Assembly (NCBI GenBank): GCA_938074325.1
Contig: CALJFZ010000009.1
Coordinates: forward strand, 1 to 64,000
Length of the DNA stretch: 64,000 nt
Source: an uncultured Flavobacteriales bacterium
GTDB lineage: Bacteria > Bacteroidota > Bacteroidia > Flavobacteriales_D > Sanyastnellaceae
Direction of reading: 5' to 3'
Each line of letters starts with the position of its first letter. Position 1 is the first letter of the stretch. This document shows positions 34,698 to 45,100 of this stretch, one piece after another. Below the pieces are notes generated by a model. It did not search any database. It was not told where the DNA came from and saw only the letters and a list, made by a program, of their open reading frames with translations. Position numbers and translations under genes: made by a program.

Positions 34698-35825
34698 TCA
34701 GCCAGCCTTTCTCAGCAAAATATTCAACCGAGCGCTGATGTCCATGAACACCAATTTGCCATTGACATTCCCTGCTATATCGCGGTGCGCCCGCTCGAGC
34801 AATTCCTGCATATCGAGCACATTCCCGTGGTGAATAAACGGGGCGAATTTCTGTGCGAACTGGCGTTCTGTCTCCGTCAGACGCACGAGGGTTTGGGCTC
34901 CATAATTGCCCACGATGCATTGGCGAAGCATGTGCAGCGCGTACCGCAAAAAGCGCTTCATGCCTTCCCGCCCAGGCTTCGCAAAATCATCTGCTAAGGC
35001 CACCGTGGTAACCGAGTCGTGTGCGTAGCAAGCCCGCATCCACGCTACAAACAACCGGTGGTCTTCATCCGAACCGGCTTCGCCGCGCATGCGCAACGCC
35101 GCCGCAATGTTGCCATCGGTGACATGCAGCAAGTTCGCTGCCTCTGACGCCGCTACCCCGAAATGCGTCTCCATGCCCGCAGCTGCCATATCGATATCGA
35201 GTCGGGGGACCTGAACCTGCTGCACGCGGGAGCGAATGGTTGCGAGCAATTGATTGGCCTGCTCACTGACAAATAACATCACTGTCCGGTCTGTGGGCTC
35301 CTCAATCAACTTGAGCATCTTGTTCGCGGTATCCACACGCATCGCTTCTGGCAACCACAAAATCAGCACCTTCCACCCGCCTGCAAACGCCTTGAGGCCC
35401 AACTTACGGTTGAGTTCCATCGCCTCCTGAACACTGATAAACAGTTGCTTACGGTCCCCGCCGATCGCCGTTAGCCATTCTTCCTGCCCGAAATACGGCC
35501 CCTGGAGCACCCGCTCACGCCAAGCAGCTTGGAACGGCTGGGAGAGCGCATGGTCGGATCCGTCTTTCCTGAAAAATGGAAAAGACCAATGCAAATCCGG
35601 ATGTTGCAACGTGTCGTATTGCTTGCACGAGGCACACGATCCGCATGCGTCGGCTTCCGTTCGTGAGGTGCAGTGCAGGTACCGAGCGTAGGCAATGGCC
35701 AGGGCCAAAGCACCGCTTCCTTCGGGACCGTTGAACAATTGAGCATGCGCCACGCGGCCGGATTGGGCCCCTGCCCGCAACTTCTCACCCAATGCTTGGT
35801 GCCCGATGACCTGTTCAAAACGCAT
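34698..35825 (-). CDS. holB: DNA polymerase III delta' subunit
   Basis: Clamp-loader subunit of 375 residues. The start MRFEQVIGHQALGEKLRAGA and VAHAQLFNGPEGSGALALAIA (about residue 33) are typical; the Walker A lysine position is alanine (GPEGSGA), consistent with delta' not hydrolysing ATP. A zinc-binding cysteine group is seen in CTSRTEADACGSCASCKQYD (about 52-70), followed by HPDLHWSFP, the VQEAMELNRKLGLKAFAGG segment, and EAMRVDTANKMLKLIEEPTD. It lies in a minus-strand run recO-TonB receptor-holB-PSP1-gldH with gaps of 15 to 48 bases and one overlap. Confidence 0.9.
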   Translation of the reverse strand: MRFEQVIGHQALGEKLRAGAQSGRVAHAQLFNGPEGSGALALAIAYARYLHCTSRTEADACGSCASCKQYDTLQHPDLHWSFPFFRKDGSDHALSQPFQAAWRERVLQGPYFGQEEWLTAIGGDRKQLFISVQEAMELNRKLGLKAFAGGWKVLILWLPEAMRVDTANKMLKLIEEPTDRTVMLFVSEQANQLLATIRSRVQQVQVPRLDIDMAAAGMETHFGVAASEAANLLHVTDGNIAAALRMRGEAGSDEDHRLFVAWMRACYAHDSVTTVALADDFAKPGREGMKRFLRYALHMLRQCIVGNYGAQTLVRLTETERQFAQKFAPFIHHGNVLDMQELLERAHRDIAGNVNGKLVFMDISARLNILLRKAG

Positions 35826-35840
35826 GCAACGAAAGTACGG

Positions 35841-38342
35841 TTAAAACGCGGTGTGCAGCGAGGTGTAAACCCCACGCCCTGCAGCACTGATGCCGCTTGC
35901 AAACACACGGTAATGCATATCCAGCAGGTTGCGCACGCCGACCCTAAACTCGACTTTTTCGTGCAGCTTAGAGCTGAATTCTGCATTCAACGTCCACCAA
36001 TTTGGTGCCCCGCTGTCCAGCATCAAATCCAAGTTGTCGGTCGCATACGGACCAAACTTTGAAGTCGGCTTGGCCCCGCTGAACAACACATAGGTTTCTA
36101 AGGTCCACCAACGTCCTTCCCAATCCGCAGCAATGCGACCAAATAACGGAGGGATGTGGGACATCGGCCGTTTTTGCAAGGTCCCATCCTCGTCGGGAAT
36201 GAATTGGTCCCCGACCGTCCAATTGACCGCTGCTTCCAGAGCAACCTTTTTGGTCAGTTTAGCTTGAACCTCCCCGCGCAATCCACCAATCAAGGCGTGA
36301 CTCGCATTGACATTGGTTTGGACTTGAGCGCTATCGCCGTCAATCCAAAACAGGTCGTTTCCATCCAGTTCGGTTGGCTGAGGGACGATTGCATCGTTCA
36401 ACCGAGATCCAAACCCACTCAAGGTCACCGCAAGGATTTGGCGTGCTTGCCAATCCCAGTGGACGGAGTGTTCAATGCTGTACAAATACTCCGGGCGCAA
36501 CTTATCGTTAGGCACCAACACATATCCTCCTTTCTCCCGGACCTTGCCCATGTCGTCGACGTTGGGGTGCCTGAATCCCGTAGAAAAGCCGGTGCTCATA
36601 GACCACACGCGCGATGGACTCATCCACCGATCGGAGATCCCTCCCGTGAGTGCGCTGTTCCTCATGGAAACCGATTCGAAGGGCAAGGTGTAATTCACAC
36701 CAGGTTCAAACGCCGCGTCCAACATAGAATGACTCCATCGCACCCCCCCTGTGAAGCGGTGAGATCGCCACCGCTTGTGAGCATTTGCAAACCCCGCCAA
36801 GGTGCGCATGGCGCTGCCTCCGTTGGGGTACCGCGTGTCAGCAGCTTCAACGGCATCGGTTTGTACATGCGTGAGTTCTGCGGATGACGCGACATCGTCC
36901 CAGCCGAGGTTGACGCCAGCTGTGACATTCACCCCTGAATAGAAGCGTTTGGATAACGTGGAATACGCATTCCACACGTGCACGTTTTCCGTCTGGGTTT
37001 CGCGCCACATAGAACCCAGCCGGCGCTTGATCCTGGACTCTTCAATGGATTGGACAGAAACAACGGTGCTCCAACTCATGTCCCAACGGGGAAGGGAGGT
37101 ACCGTAACGCAATGCCGCCAGTGATCGCCGTTGCGGACCGTAGTTCCACTCCGCCCATTTCGGCATGTCGTCCTTTTCCTCAAACGTCACATCGTAACGA
37201 GGGATGTCACTGCTCGTGCTCCATTGCAGGTTCAAGTCCCACACGCCTCGGGAGGTTTGCAGCCGGAATTTTTGCAAGACATCCGTCTGATCGTACCCCG
37301 AACCCACCTGCACTTCAGGATCATTGTTCACTACCACCTCATCCATGCCCCCCTCGGTCACTACGTACACAGAGTCCAGCCCCCAGGCAGGGTCACCGTG
37401 CCGTCGCCATTTCCCCATGCGGAGGTCGCCGTACCGGGCATGCGAAAACGAAGTCAGTGATGCCCATTTGCCCCTTGAATACTCCACATCGCCGTGAATC
37501 ATGGTGCTCTGATTCGGTGTACGGTAGGCCGTTGAAGCACGCACGTGTACACCGTGGCGGCCCACCCTCGGTGAGCGCGTATGGTAGTGAATCACGCCCC
37601 CCATGGCATCGCTGCCGAACAAGATGCTGTTCGGCCCTAAAAGCACATCGGTCCGCTCCAGAATATTCGGGTCAACCGTGATGGCGTTTTGCAAATGGCC
37701 GCTCCGATAAATTGCGTTGTTCATGCGCACACCGTCCACGACGAGCAACACCCGGTTGGCTTCAAATCCCCTCAAGATGGGCGAACCACCCCCTTGTTGA
37801 CTTTGCTGCACCAAAACAGAGCCCGTGGACCAGAGCAATTCGGCGGCAGTCTGAGGAACCTCCAACTGCACGACCGGTTTCGGCAATTGAACCGATACCT
37901 TGGACACGTTTGACAGTGCAGCGGTTTCGGCACTAACCACGCCTTGGCTTACGACTTCTGCTTGGTCCAAGCTGATCATGTCCTGTACCATCCGAACTTT
38001 CTCGCCGACGACCTGTCCCGGATAAATGACCATGTCCATATACCCTACTGATCGCAGAAGCAACGTATCCATGTTCAGGTCCCGCTGGATGATCGCATTC
38101 CCCGACTCGTCAGTCATGACTTGGACGCCGGTGTTCTTATTGACGATGACGGCAAATGGCACTGGGGCAGCACCGTTCGATGAGACGGCTTGAATTTTCT
38201 GAGGCGTCGCTGCGGTGGATTTAGCTGAGTCAGGCTTCGAGGCCGTGTTCTGGGCCCAGGCGGACACAGCGACGAAAAAGAAGGGCAATGCACCCAGTAC
38301 CTTCCAGTTCAATTTCCGTCGTTGATTCGTCTGTGCCTCCAT
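35841..38342 (-). CDS. TonB-dependent receptor, haem/siderophore-receptor-like
   Basis: The 833-residue protein has a signal peptide (LNWKVLGALPFFFVAVSAWAQ) and a short carboxypeptidase-like N-terminal domain (VPFAVIVNKNTGVQVMTDES). The plug contains GGGSPILRGFEANRVLLVVD, VRMNNAIYRSGHLQNAITVD and LGPNSILFGSDAMGGVIHYH, a signature close to haem/haemoglobin and catecholate receptors in Bacteroidota. The barrel ends in F (GVYTSLHTAF). It is flanked by recO and holB on the same strand, an unusual place for a receptor. The substrate is inferred only from plug similarity; haem or ferric siderophore are the leading options. Confidence 0.87.
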   Translation of the reverse strand: MEAQTNQRRKLNWKVLGALPFFFVAVSAWAQNTASKPDSAKSTAATPQKIQAVSSNGAAPVPFAVIVNKNTGVQVMTDESGNAIIQRDLNMDTLLLRSVGYMDMVIYPGQVVGEKVRMVQDMISLDQAEVVSQGVVSAETAALSNVSKVSVQLPKPVVQLEVPQTAAELLWSTGSVLVQQSQQGGGSPILRGFEANRVLLVVDGVRMNNAIYRSGHLQNAITVDPNILERTDVLLGPNSILFGSDAMGGVIHYHTRSPRVGRHGVHVRASTAYRTPNQSTMIHGDVEYSRGKWASLTSFSHARYGDLRMGKWRRHGDPAWGLDSVYVVTEGGMDEVVVNNDPEVQVGSGYDQTDVLQKFRLQTSRGVWDLNLQWSTSSDIPRYDVTFEEKDDMPKWAEWNYGPQRRSLAALRYGTSLPRWDMSWSTVVSVQSIEESRIKRRLGSMWRETQTENVHVWNAYSTLSKRFYSGVNVTAGVNLGWDDVASSAELTHVQTDAVEAADTRYPNGGSAMRTLAGFANAHKRWRSHRFTGGVRWSHSMLDAAFEPGVNYTLPFESVSMRNSALTGGISDRWMSPSRVWSMSTGFSTGFRHPNVDDMGKVREKGGYVLVPNDKLRPEYLYSIEHSVHWDWQARQILAVTLSGFGSRLNDAIVPQPTELDGNDLFWIDGDSAQVQTNVNASHALIGGLRGEVQAKLTKKVALEAAVNWTVGDQFIPDEDGTLQKRPMSHIPPLFGRIAADWEGRWWTLETYVLFSGAKPTSKFGPYATDNLDLMLDSGAPNWWTLNAEFSSKLHEKVEFRVGVRNLLDMHYRVFASGISAAGRGVYTSLHTAF

Positions 38343-38390
38343 GGTACCCCGCTCTGGGCAAATATCAAGCCAATTTCTTCACCCCGCACA

Positions 38391-39116
38391 TCAGCCAAAC
38401 ACCTGTTCGAGCACCTCATAACTCTTGATGTCACGGAGGCCTCCCATTTGGTGCTTCAAATACCGCAATTGACCTTGAATCAGCTCTTTACGCTCCTCAA
38501 AAGAAGAGGTGAAGGTGCGCTTTTGGTCATGGAGAAGCTCCATGAACCAATGCGACAACGGCGGCGGCAAATGATCTTCCAACGTCCCCATGCTGAGTTT
38601 CCATTCCCCGGATTGCAGGTCCAAGACGTCCTCGCTGGCATGCGTGGGTGGCAACGGGGCGATGCCCATGAGTTCAATCAATTGTCCCATGAACTCGACA
38701 TGCACCCAGCCCACTTGTTCTTCTTTTTCCACCCGAATCAGCGCCCGATGAAACAGGGCGTACACATCCGGATGTGCAGTCTCCTCGGGAAAGAGCTTCG
38801 ACACCAATTCACACAGAAAAAATGCCACGGCGCTTCTGCGTACGTCCTGAAACATAGCGACAGGGATGAAGGTGCGCCTGGCCTCCTTGAAACGGACCAA
38901 GCCCTCCGCACCTTTGCGGGTGACTCCGTGCAAGTCCAAAATGGCGCCCGGGTGCCATTTACCGACTTGGCGGTTCTTGCCCTTTCCCTCGGTTACCCAC
39001 AAGGCAATGGTTCCCAAACTCTGGCCCATCACACGAACCACCCGTCGCCCATCGTTGTAAGGGACAACGGACAGCACAATGCACGGTTCTCTATCAACGT
39101 TTAGCGACTCAGCCAT
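38391..39116 (-). CDS. recO: DNA repair protein RecO
   Basis: This 241-residue protein helps load RecA on gaps with RecF/RecR. The N-terminal OB fold is visible as CIVLSVVPYNDGRRVVRVMG and IALWVTEGKGKNRQVGKWHPG, and a helical C-terminal half includes FFLCELVSKLFPEETAHPDVY, VHVEFMGQLIELMGIAP and HWFMELLHDQKRTFTSSFEE. The zinc-binding cysteines of Proteobacterial RecO are absent, as is usual in Bacteroidota. It is divergent from ispG with a 92-base gap and is followed 48 bases on by a TonB receptor. Confidence 0.87.
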   Translation of the reverse strand: MAESLNVDREPCIVLSVVPYNDGRRVVRVMGQSLGTIALWVTEGKGKNRQVGKWHPGAILDLHGVTRKGAEGLVRFKEARRTFIPVAMFQDVRRSAVAFFLCELVSKLFPEETAHPDVYALFHRALIRVEKEEQVGWVHVEFMGQLIELMGIAPLPPTHASEDVLDLQSGEWKLSMGTLEDHLPPPLSHWFMELLHDQKRTFTSSFEERKELIQGQLRYLKHQMGGLRDIKSYEVLEQVFG

Positions 39117-39128
39117 GAGAATTCCTTC

Positions 39129-39152
39129 GACCGAACGAATTTACAATCGGTC
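39129..39152. other. Short inverted repeat between recO and ispG
   Basis: GACCGA (39129-39134) and TCGGTC (39147-39152) form a 6-bp inverted repeat with a 12-base spacer inside the divergent recO/ispG intergenic region. It has no T-run, so it is not a terminator; it could be an operator, or chance. Confidence 0.25.
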
Positions 39153-39208
39153 AGAGCTGCCCCAACATTTGAGCGAGGAATGAGGTTACCTTAGCAGAGC
39201 CCTGAATC

Positions 39209-41143
39209 ATGGATCAAGACCACAACGACGCTTCACCTTCATTGACCAGCATCGACTGGTTCAACTACCGCCGCCGCACTTCGCGTAAAATCCACGTAGG
39301 CAGCTTGGAACTCGGGGGGGAAGCTCCGATACGCATTCAATCGATGACCACGGCGGACACCATGGACATCACCAAAACCGTGGCCGAAAGCGAGCGCATG
39401 ATTGATGCGGGCTGCGAGCTGGTGCGCATTACCGCTCCTTCGAAACGAGAGGCGGAGGCGCTGAAATCCATTTCAGATGCGTTGCACGCCAACGGGCACG
39501 ATGTTCCGCTCGTGGCCGACATTCACTTCACACCGAATGCAGCAGAGATTGCAGCAGACTACGTGGAGAAAATCCGTGTGAACCCGGGCAATTACGCCGA
39601 CAAGAAGCGCTTTGAGGACATCGAGTACACCGATGCTTCCTATGCAGAAGAGTTGGAACGCATCCGGGAACGCTTCACGCCATTGGTGCTCAAATGCAAG
39701 GCATTGGGCCGCGCCATGCGCATCGGTACAAACCACGGTTCGCTTTCCGATCGCATCATGAGCCGGTACGGGGATACCCCGAAAGGCATGGTCGAAAGCG
39801 CCATGGAATTTCTGCGGATCTGCCGGGAAAACGACTACCACGATTTGGTCATCAGCATGAAGGCCTCCAACCCTCAGGTCATGGTGCAAGCATACCGGTT
39901 GCTCGTGGCTTGCATGGATGAAGAAGGAATGAACTACCCGCTTCATCTCGGCGTGACGGAAGCAGGAGATGGGGAAGATGGTAGGATCAAGAGCGCTGTT
40001 GGCATTGGAGCCTTGCTTGAGGACGGCCTGGGGGACACCATTCGGGTCTCCTTAACAGAAGCCCCAGAAGCCGAGTTGCCCGTCGCGCGCATGCTGGTTG
40101 AACGCTATGACCAACGGGAAGGAACAAAAGCGGACGCCGTTCCGCTGACCTTCAATCCATACGCTTATGCCCGTCGCACATCACGGGAGGCAGGCAATGT
40201 AGGTGGAAAGCACGTCCCCGCAGTCGTCCACGACCTGAGCGGCGATGCCATTTCAGAGGCCCGCTTGTTTGGCTGTGGCTACCGCTATTCGGTTCCTTTG
40301 GACAAATGGAACCTGGATGACTTCGCTTGCGATTTCGTTTATGCCGGCGAACAGTCGGTGCCGTTCGAGCTGCCCGGTACGCTGAGCGTGTTGCAAGACG
40401 TTGCGCACTGGGAAGACCGAGAACGACATTATCCCATCTGTACTGCTGCCCAATGGGACGCAGCGCACCCTGCCCGGTGGCATTTCGTACGCTCGAGCAG
40501 AGCGGATTTAACCCCTGCATTCATTGAAAAGCTGGCGCACCACGACCAGGCGATTTTGGTCCTGGAAGCGGCAACAGATCACGCCATGTCCGAACTCCGC
40601 GCCTGCTGCATGCTGCTCGACCAAGCCGGGTGCGATGTACCTGTTATCCTCCGTCGATCGTACGATGGATTGGATGCTGAGCGGTTCCAGTTATACGCCT
40701 CCACGGATGTGGGTGCTCCGCTCTTGGATGGGTTCGGCGATGGCATCTGGTTGGAAGGCGAAGGACTTCCGCTTCAGCTTCGCAACTCGACAGCGTTTGG
40801 CATTCTCCAAGCGACCCGTACGCGCATTTCCAAAACAGAATACATCAGCTGCCCCAGCTGCGGCAGGACCTTATTCGATTTACAGGATACGACCGCCAAA
40901 ATCCGCGAAGTCACGTCCCACTTGAAAGGCATCAAAATTGGTATCATGGGATGCATCGTCAATGGACCCGGTGAGATGGCGGATGCAGATTACGGGTATG
41001 TCGGCACCGGTCCTGGAAAAATCACCTTGTATAAGGAAAAAGAGGTGGTCGAGAAAAACGTCCCTGAGGAACAAGCTGTAGATGCTCTCATTGAGCTCAT
41101 TCGCTCACACGGAGATTGGGTGGAGCCCGCTGCTCAGGACTGA
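39209..41143 (+). CDS. ispG: 4-Hydroxy-3-methylbut-2-enyl-diphosphate synthase, long form
   Basis: This MEP-pathway enzyme reductively opens methylerythritol cyclodiphosphate using a [4Fe-4S] cluster. It is 644 residues, the long Bacteroidota/plant-like version. A TIM-barrel start (IRIQSMTTADTMDITKTVAES, VPLVADIHFTPNAAEIAADY) is followed by an inserted domain (about residues 290-520) and then the cluster domain with CPSCGRTLFDL (about 548-558) and GIKIGIMGCIVNGPGEMADA (about 573-592), giving the three cluster cysteines. It is divergent from recO and ends 1 base before the convergent lspA stop. Confidence 0.95.
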   Translation: MDQDHNDASPSLTSIDWFNYRRRTSRKIHVGSLELGGEAPIRIQSMTTADTMDITKTVAESERMIDAGCELVRITAPSKREAEALKSISDALHANGHDVPLVADIHFTPNAAEIAADYVEKIRVNPGNYADKKRFEDIEYTDASYAEELERIRERFTPLVLKCKALGRAMRIGTNHGSLSDRIMSRYGDTPKGMVESAMEFLRICRENDYHDLVISMKASNPQVMVQAYRLLVACMDEEGMNYPLHLGVTEAGDGEDGRIKSAVGIGALLEDGLGDTIRVSLTEAPEAELPVARMLVERYDQREGTKADAVPLTFNPYAYARRTSREAGNVGGKHVPAVVHDLSGDAISEARLFGCGYRYSVPLDKWNLDDFACDFVYAGEQSVPFELPGTLSVLQDVAHWEDRERHYPICTAAQWDAAHPARWHFVRSSRADLTPAFIEKLAHHDQAILVLEAATDHAMSELRACCMLLDQAGCDVPVILRRSYDGLDAERFQLYASTDVGAPLLDGFGDGIWLEGEGLPLQLRNSTAFGILQATRTRISKTEYISCPSCGRTLFDLQDTTAKIREVTSHLKGIKIGIMGCIVNGPGEMADADYGYVGTGPGKITLYKEKEVVEKNVPEEQAVDALIELIRSHGDWVEPAAQD

Positions 41144-41144
41144 A

Positions 41145-41759
41145 TCAGGCCTGGGCCTCCTCCGCAAAAAACACCCGTTGCCCGATCAAGATGGCAATGA
41201 CTCCACATGAAATGGCGGCGTCGGCCAAGTTCCAGATGGGGGGAAACACCTCGCGGTTTGCCCACGATTCAATCGGGAACGAGGAAGGCCAGCGCACCGT
41301 GAAGTGGAACATGTCAACCACGTAGCCCATGAAAAACGGCGCATACCCTTCGCCCGCCCATTCGGCGATCATTCCCCAATGGCTCGCGGTAAAGAGTTGG
41401 CCGTAGACGCCACTGTCGATGATGTTGCCGATTGCACCCGCCCAAATGAACGCCAAGCACGTTAGGAATCCGCGGTGCGCTCCGGTTTCAATCAGTTTCT
41501 TGATGTAGAAACCAATCCCAACTGCTGCTACGAGTCGAAAACCTGTGAGCAGCAGCTTTCCCGCCATTCCCGGCAACGCCCAGCCAAAGGCCATGCCCTC
41601 ATTTTCAATGAATTGGAGCTCTAAAAGTCCGGGTATGAACGCCATGCGCTCGCCCAAGGAAAAATTGAGCTTGACCCACACCTTGATGCATTGGTCTGCA
41701 ACCAAGACAGGAAGGACCACCGTCCCAACCCACCACATCAATGTGCGATTTGCGCTCAA
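41145..41759 (-). CDS. lspA: Lipoprotein signal peptidase (signal peptidase II)
   Basis: This 204-residue inner-membrane aspartic protease cleaves prolipoproteins after lipidation, and would process the lipoproteins in this window. It has four hydrophobic helices (MWWVGTVVLPVLVADQCIK, GKLLLTGFRLVAAVGIGFYI, GFLTCLAFIWAGAIGNIIDS, IWNLADAAISCGVIAILIG). The catalytic aspartates are in GAIGNIIDSGVYG and in WNLADAAIS. The periplasmic loop between them is longer than in E. coli (VYGQLFTASHWGMIAEWAGE), common in Bacteroidota. It starts 7 bases after the DksA-like gene stop, in the ileS transcript. Confidence 0.92.
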   Translation of the reverse strand: MSANRTLMWWVGTVVLPVLVADQCIKVWVKLNFSLGERMAFIPGLLELQFIENEGMAFGWALPGMAGKLLLTGFRLVAAVGIGFYIKKLIETGAHRGFLTCLAFIWAGAIGNIIDSGVYGQLFTASHWGMIAEWAGEGYAPFFMGYVVDMFHFTVRWPSSFPIESWANREVFPPIWNLADAAISCGVIAILIGQRVFFAEEAQA

Positions 41760-41766
41760 AAGAAGC

Positions 41767-42138
41767 TTATTGCTTGTTCTTTGCCTCGATGGACATGGTC
41801 GCGTGGGGCACCAAACGCAGGCGCTCTTTCGGGATGAGTTTTCCCGTCACACGGCAGATTCCGTAGGTCTTGTTCTTGATGCGCAACAGCGCATTTTGCA
41901 GGTTCACGATGAACTTTTGCTGACGGGCCGCGAGCTGTGCCGTCTCCTCACGGCTCATGGTCTCAGAGCCATCCTCCATCATTTTGAATGTCGGTGAGGT
42001 GTCGTCCGTGGTATTGTCGTCTGCGTGCGACAACGCGCGTTGCAGTTCTTCGTAGTTCTCACGTGCCACTTCCAGTTTCTCCTCGATGAGGGCCTGGAAT
42101 TCCTGCAAATCCGTATCCGAATAGCGTGTTTCTGCCAT
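41767..42138 (-). CDS. DksA/TraR-family protein with degenerate zinc finger
   Basis: This 123-residue protein has the DksA-like coiled-coil N-terminal part (EFQALIEEKLEVARENYEEL, LAARQQKFIVNLQNALLRI) and the C-terminal KNKTYGICRVTGKLIPKERL. DksA proteins bind RNA polymerase in the secondary channel and modulate rRNA and stress transcription. Only one of the four zinc-finger cysteines remains (YGIC), which is common in Bacteroidota relatives. It lies between ileS (12 bases upstream) and lspA (7 bases downstream), the usual Bacteroidota trio. Confidence 0.87.
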   Translation of the reverse strand: MAETRYSDTDLQEFQALIEEKLEVARENYEELQRALSHADDNTTDDTSPTFKMMEDGSETMSREETAQLAARQQKFIVNLQNALLRIKNKTYGICRVTGKLIPKERLRLVPHATMSIEAKNKQ

Positions 42139-42149
42139 AACGGGTGTGT

Positions 42150-45100
42150 TTAATTCAGTTTTGTCACTGCCAAGGCCACGTTGATGCCTTCGCTCAATTC
42201 AATGGATTCCGCTCCGGGGGTCCCTCCCCAATTCACCTCATCCGCCAACGTCTCGTCAGCAATATACCCCAAATTGTCTTTCATCACCGCTTCCACGTTG
42301 GGCTCGGCAGAAACGGTCAAAGCGATGCGGTCGGTCACTTCCAACCCGGCATCCTTTCGCAGGTTTTGCACGCGGTTAACCAGCTCGCGGGCCAATCCCT
42401 CTCCACGCAATTGGTCGTCCAAGGTAATGTCCAATGCCACGGTCACACCGCCAACACTGGAAACCAACCAACCCGGGATGTCGTCCGTCAAAATCTCCAC
42501 TTCGGTCACTTCCACCCAAGCTTCGCCCTCGCCATCGGCTGGGAGAACGGATACTTTGCCTTCGCGCTCCAACGTGGCGATGCCCTCGGCGTCCAGTGCA
42601 TTCACCGCAGCAGCAACCGCCTTCATGCGCTTGCCGAACTTGGGACCGAGCGCCTTGAAATCCGGCTTAACCCGTTTCACAATTTGTACCTCCGAATCCG
42701 CACCATCGTGGACGATTTCAATGGCTTTGACATTGACTTCTCCTTGGATCAAATCCGTCATGGCCTCGATTCGGCCCGCCATGGTGGAGTTCAAGACTGG
42801 CACGAGTACCCTGCGCAATGGCTGACGAACGCGGAGGCGTTCTCGCTTTCGCAGAGACAGAACTTGAGAGCTGATTTGCTGAGCCAAGGCCATGCGTGCT
42901 TCCAACTCCCGATCGATGGCTTCCTCATTTGCAACGGGGAAACTTGCCAGGTGGACGGAATCGGTTGTTCCGGTCAAGTCCTGGTACAACCGATCCGCGT
43001 AAAACGGAGCAATTGGAGAAACCATGACTGCCAAGGATTCCAAGCACGTGTGGAGCGTCTGGTACGCACTTCGTTTGTCGGTGCTCATTTCGCCTTTCCA
43101 GAACCTTCGGCGCGATTGGCGAACATGCCAATTGGACAATTCGTCGATGGCAAATGCCTGGATGGCACGTGCTACGCGGGTCGGTTCGAGGTCCTCGTAA
43201 GCTGCCGTCACTTCTTGAATGAGCGAATTCAAGCGGGACAGCACCCACCGATCAATCTCAGGGCGCTGCGCCAATGGGATTTCCTCGCCGCTTGCTGCGT
43301 AGCCATCGATGTTGGCGTACAGCGCAAGGAAATTGTACGTGTTATGAAGCGTGCCGAAGAATTTGCGTTGCACTTCCGTGATTCCAGCGGCATCGAATTT
43401 CAAGTTGTCCCAAGGCTGCGCGTTGCTGATCATGTACCAGCGCGTCGCGTCGGGACCGTATTGGCTCAAGGTTTCAAACGGATCAACGGCATTGCCCAAT
43501 CGCTTGGACATCTTCTGGCCATTCTTATCCAGTACCAATCCGTTGCTCACCACGTTTTTGTACGCGACGGAATCAAATACCATGGTCGCGATTGCGTGCA
43601 ACGTGTAGAACCATCCGCGCGTCTGGTCCACGCCTTCCGCAATGAAGTCCGCGGGGTACGCTTGGGCGTTGTCAATTTTCTCTTCGTTCTCGAACGGATA
43701 ATGCCATTGTGCGTAGGGCATCGAACCGCTGTCAAACCAAACGTCAATCAAATCTGATTCGCGGCGCATGGGTCGGCCGTCAGAAGCCCGGAGGGTGATG
43801 CGGTCCACCACGTGCTTGTGGAGGTCGAAACGTTCGTAGTTCTCCTTGGACATGTCGCCCGGTGCAAATGCTGCAAGCGGGTTTTCCTCCATCAGCCCTG
43901 CGGCTACGGCTTCATCGCACGCCGATTTGAGTTCTTCCACAGAACCGATGCACCGGCGTTCCGCGCCGTCCTCAGTCGACCAAATCGGGATGGGAATTCC
44001 CCAGAATCGCGAACGGCTCAGGTTCCAATCATTGAGGTTCTCCAACCACTTGCCGAAGCGTCCCGATCCGGTGCTCGCAGGCTTCCAGCGGATGGTGTCG
44101 TTGAGTTCCTGCATTCGCTCTTTGGCGGCAGTTGCCCGCACAAACCAGCTGTCTAGCGGGTAGTACAAGACGGGCTTGTCCGTGCGCCAGCAATGCGGGT
44201 AGTTGTGCTCGTATTTCTCGACCATGAAGGCCAATCCGCGGCCCTTCAAGTCAATGGCGATCTCGACATCCACTGAGCGTTCCGGTGCCGTACCGTCCTC
44301 GTAGTACTCCTGCTTCACGAACCGGCCAGCCAATGGCCCGACGCCCTCACGGATTCGGCCCTGCATGTCCACCAGCGGCACCCCCTGTCCCGTTCCATCA
44401 TCGACGAGCATGGGGGGAACCCCGGCTGCAGATGCAACGCGGGCATCGTCGGCACCGAAGGTCGGCGCAGTATGGACAATTCCCGTCCCGTCTTCCGTGG
44501 TGACAAAATCACCCGGAATCACCCGGAATGCCTCGCTCATTCCATCCATGGGCTCTGCCCAATCCAGCAGCTGTTCATACCGAGCTCCACACAATTCACC
44601 TCCCGAAATGCGGGCAATGACTTCGTGCTCAGGGTCCTTCTTTCCGCCGAAGTGCTTGCTCAGCAAGTCCTCGGCCAGCACCACCAACCCTTCTTCCTCG
44701 GTGTACCGGTTTTTAGTCGCGACCAATGCATACGTGATGTTAGGGCCCACGGTCAGTGCGGTGTTGGAGGGCAAGGTCCAAGGGGTGGTCGTCCACGCCA
44801 AAAAGTAGACGGGCAGGTGTCCATACGCTTGGGCCGCTTCTGGACCGGCGTGCTCCAAAATGCGTGCACCACACTCCGGCAATGCCCTGAATTGAGCAAC
44901 AACGGTCGTATCCTTTACATCCCGGTAAGCACCCGGTTGATTCAACTCGTGCGAGCTCAATCCCGTACCGGCAGCTGGGCTGTATGGCTGAATGGTGTAG
45001 CCTTTGTAGAGCAAGTCCTTTTCGTCCAGTTGCTTCAACAGCCACCAAACGCTCTCGATGTATTTGTTCTCGTACGTGACATAGGGGGAATCCATGTCCA

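Noticed and set aside
34678-34920. Upstream extension of the PSP1 protein
   Set aside because: It lies inside holB in another frame and lacks PSP1 features; ATG 34677 begins the Cys-rich N-terminus.
42144-43757. 537-codon plus-strand frame antisense to ileS
   Set aside because: Antisense shadow; ileS is unambiguous on the minus strand.
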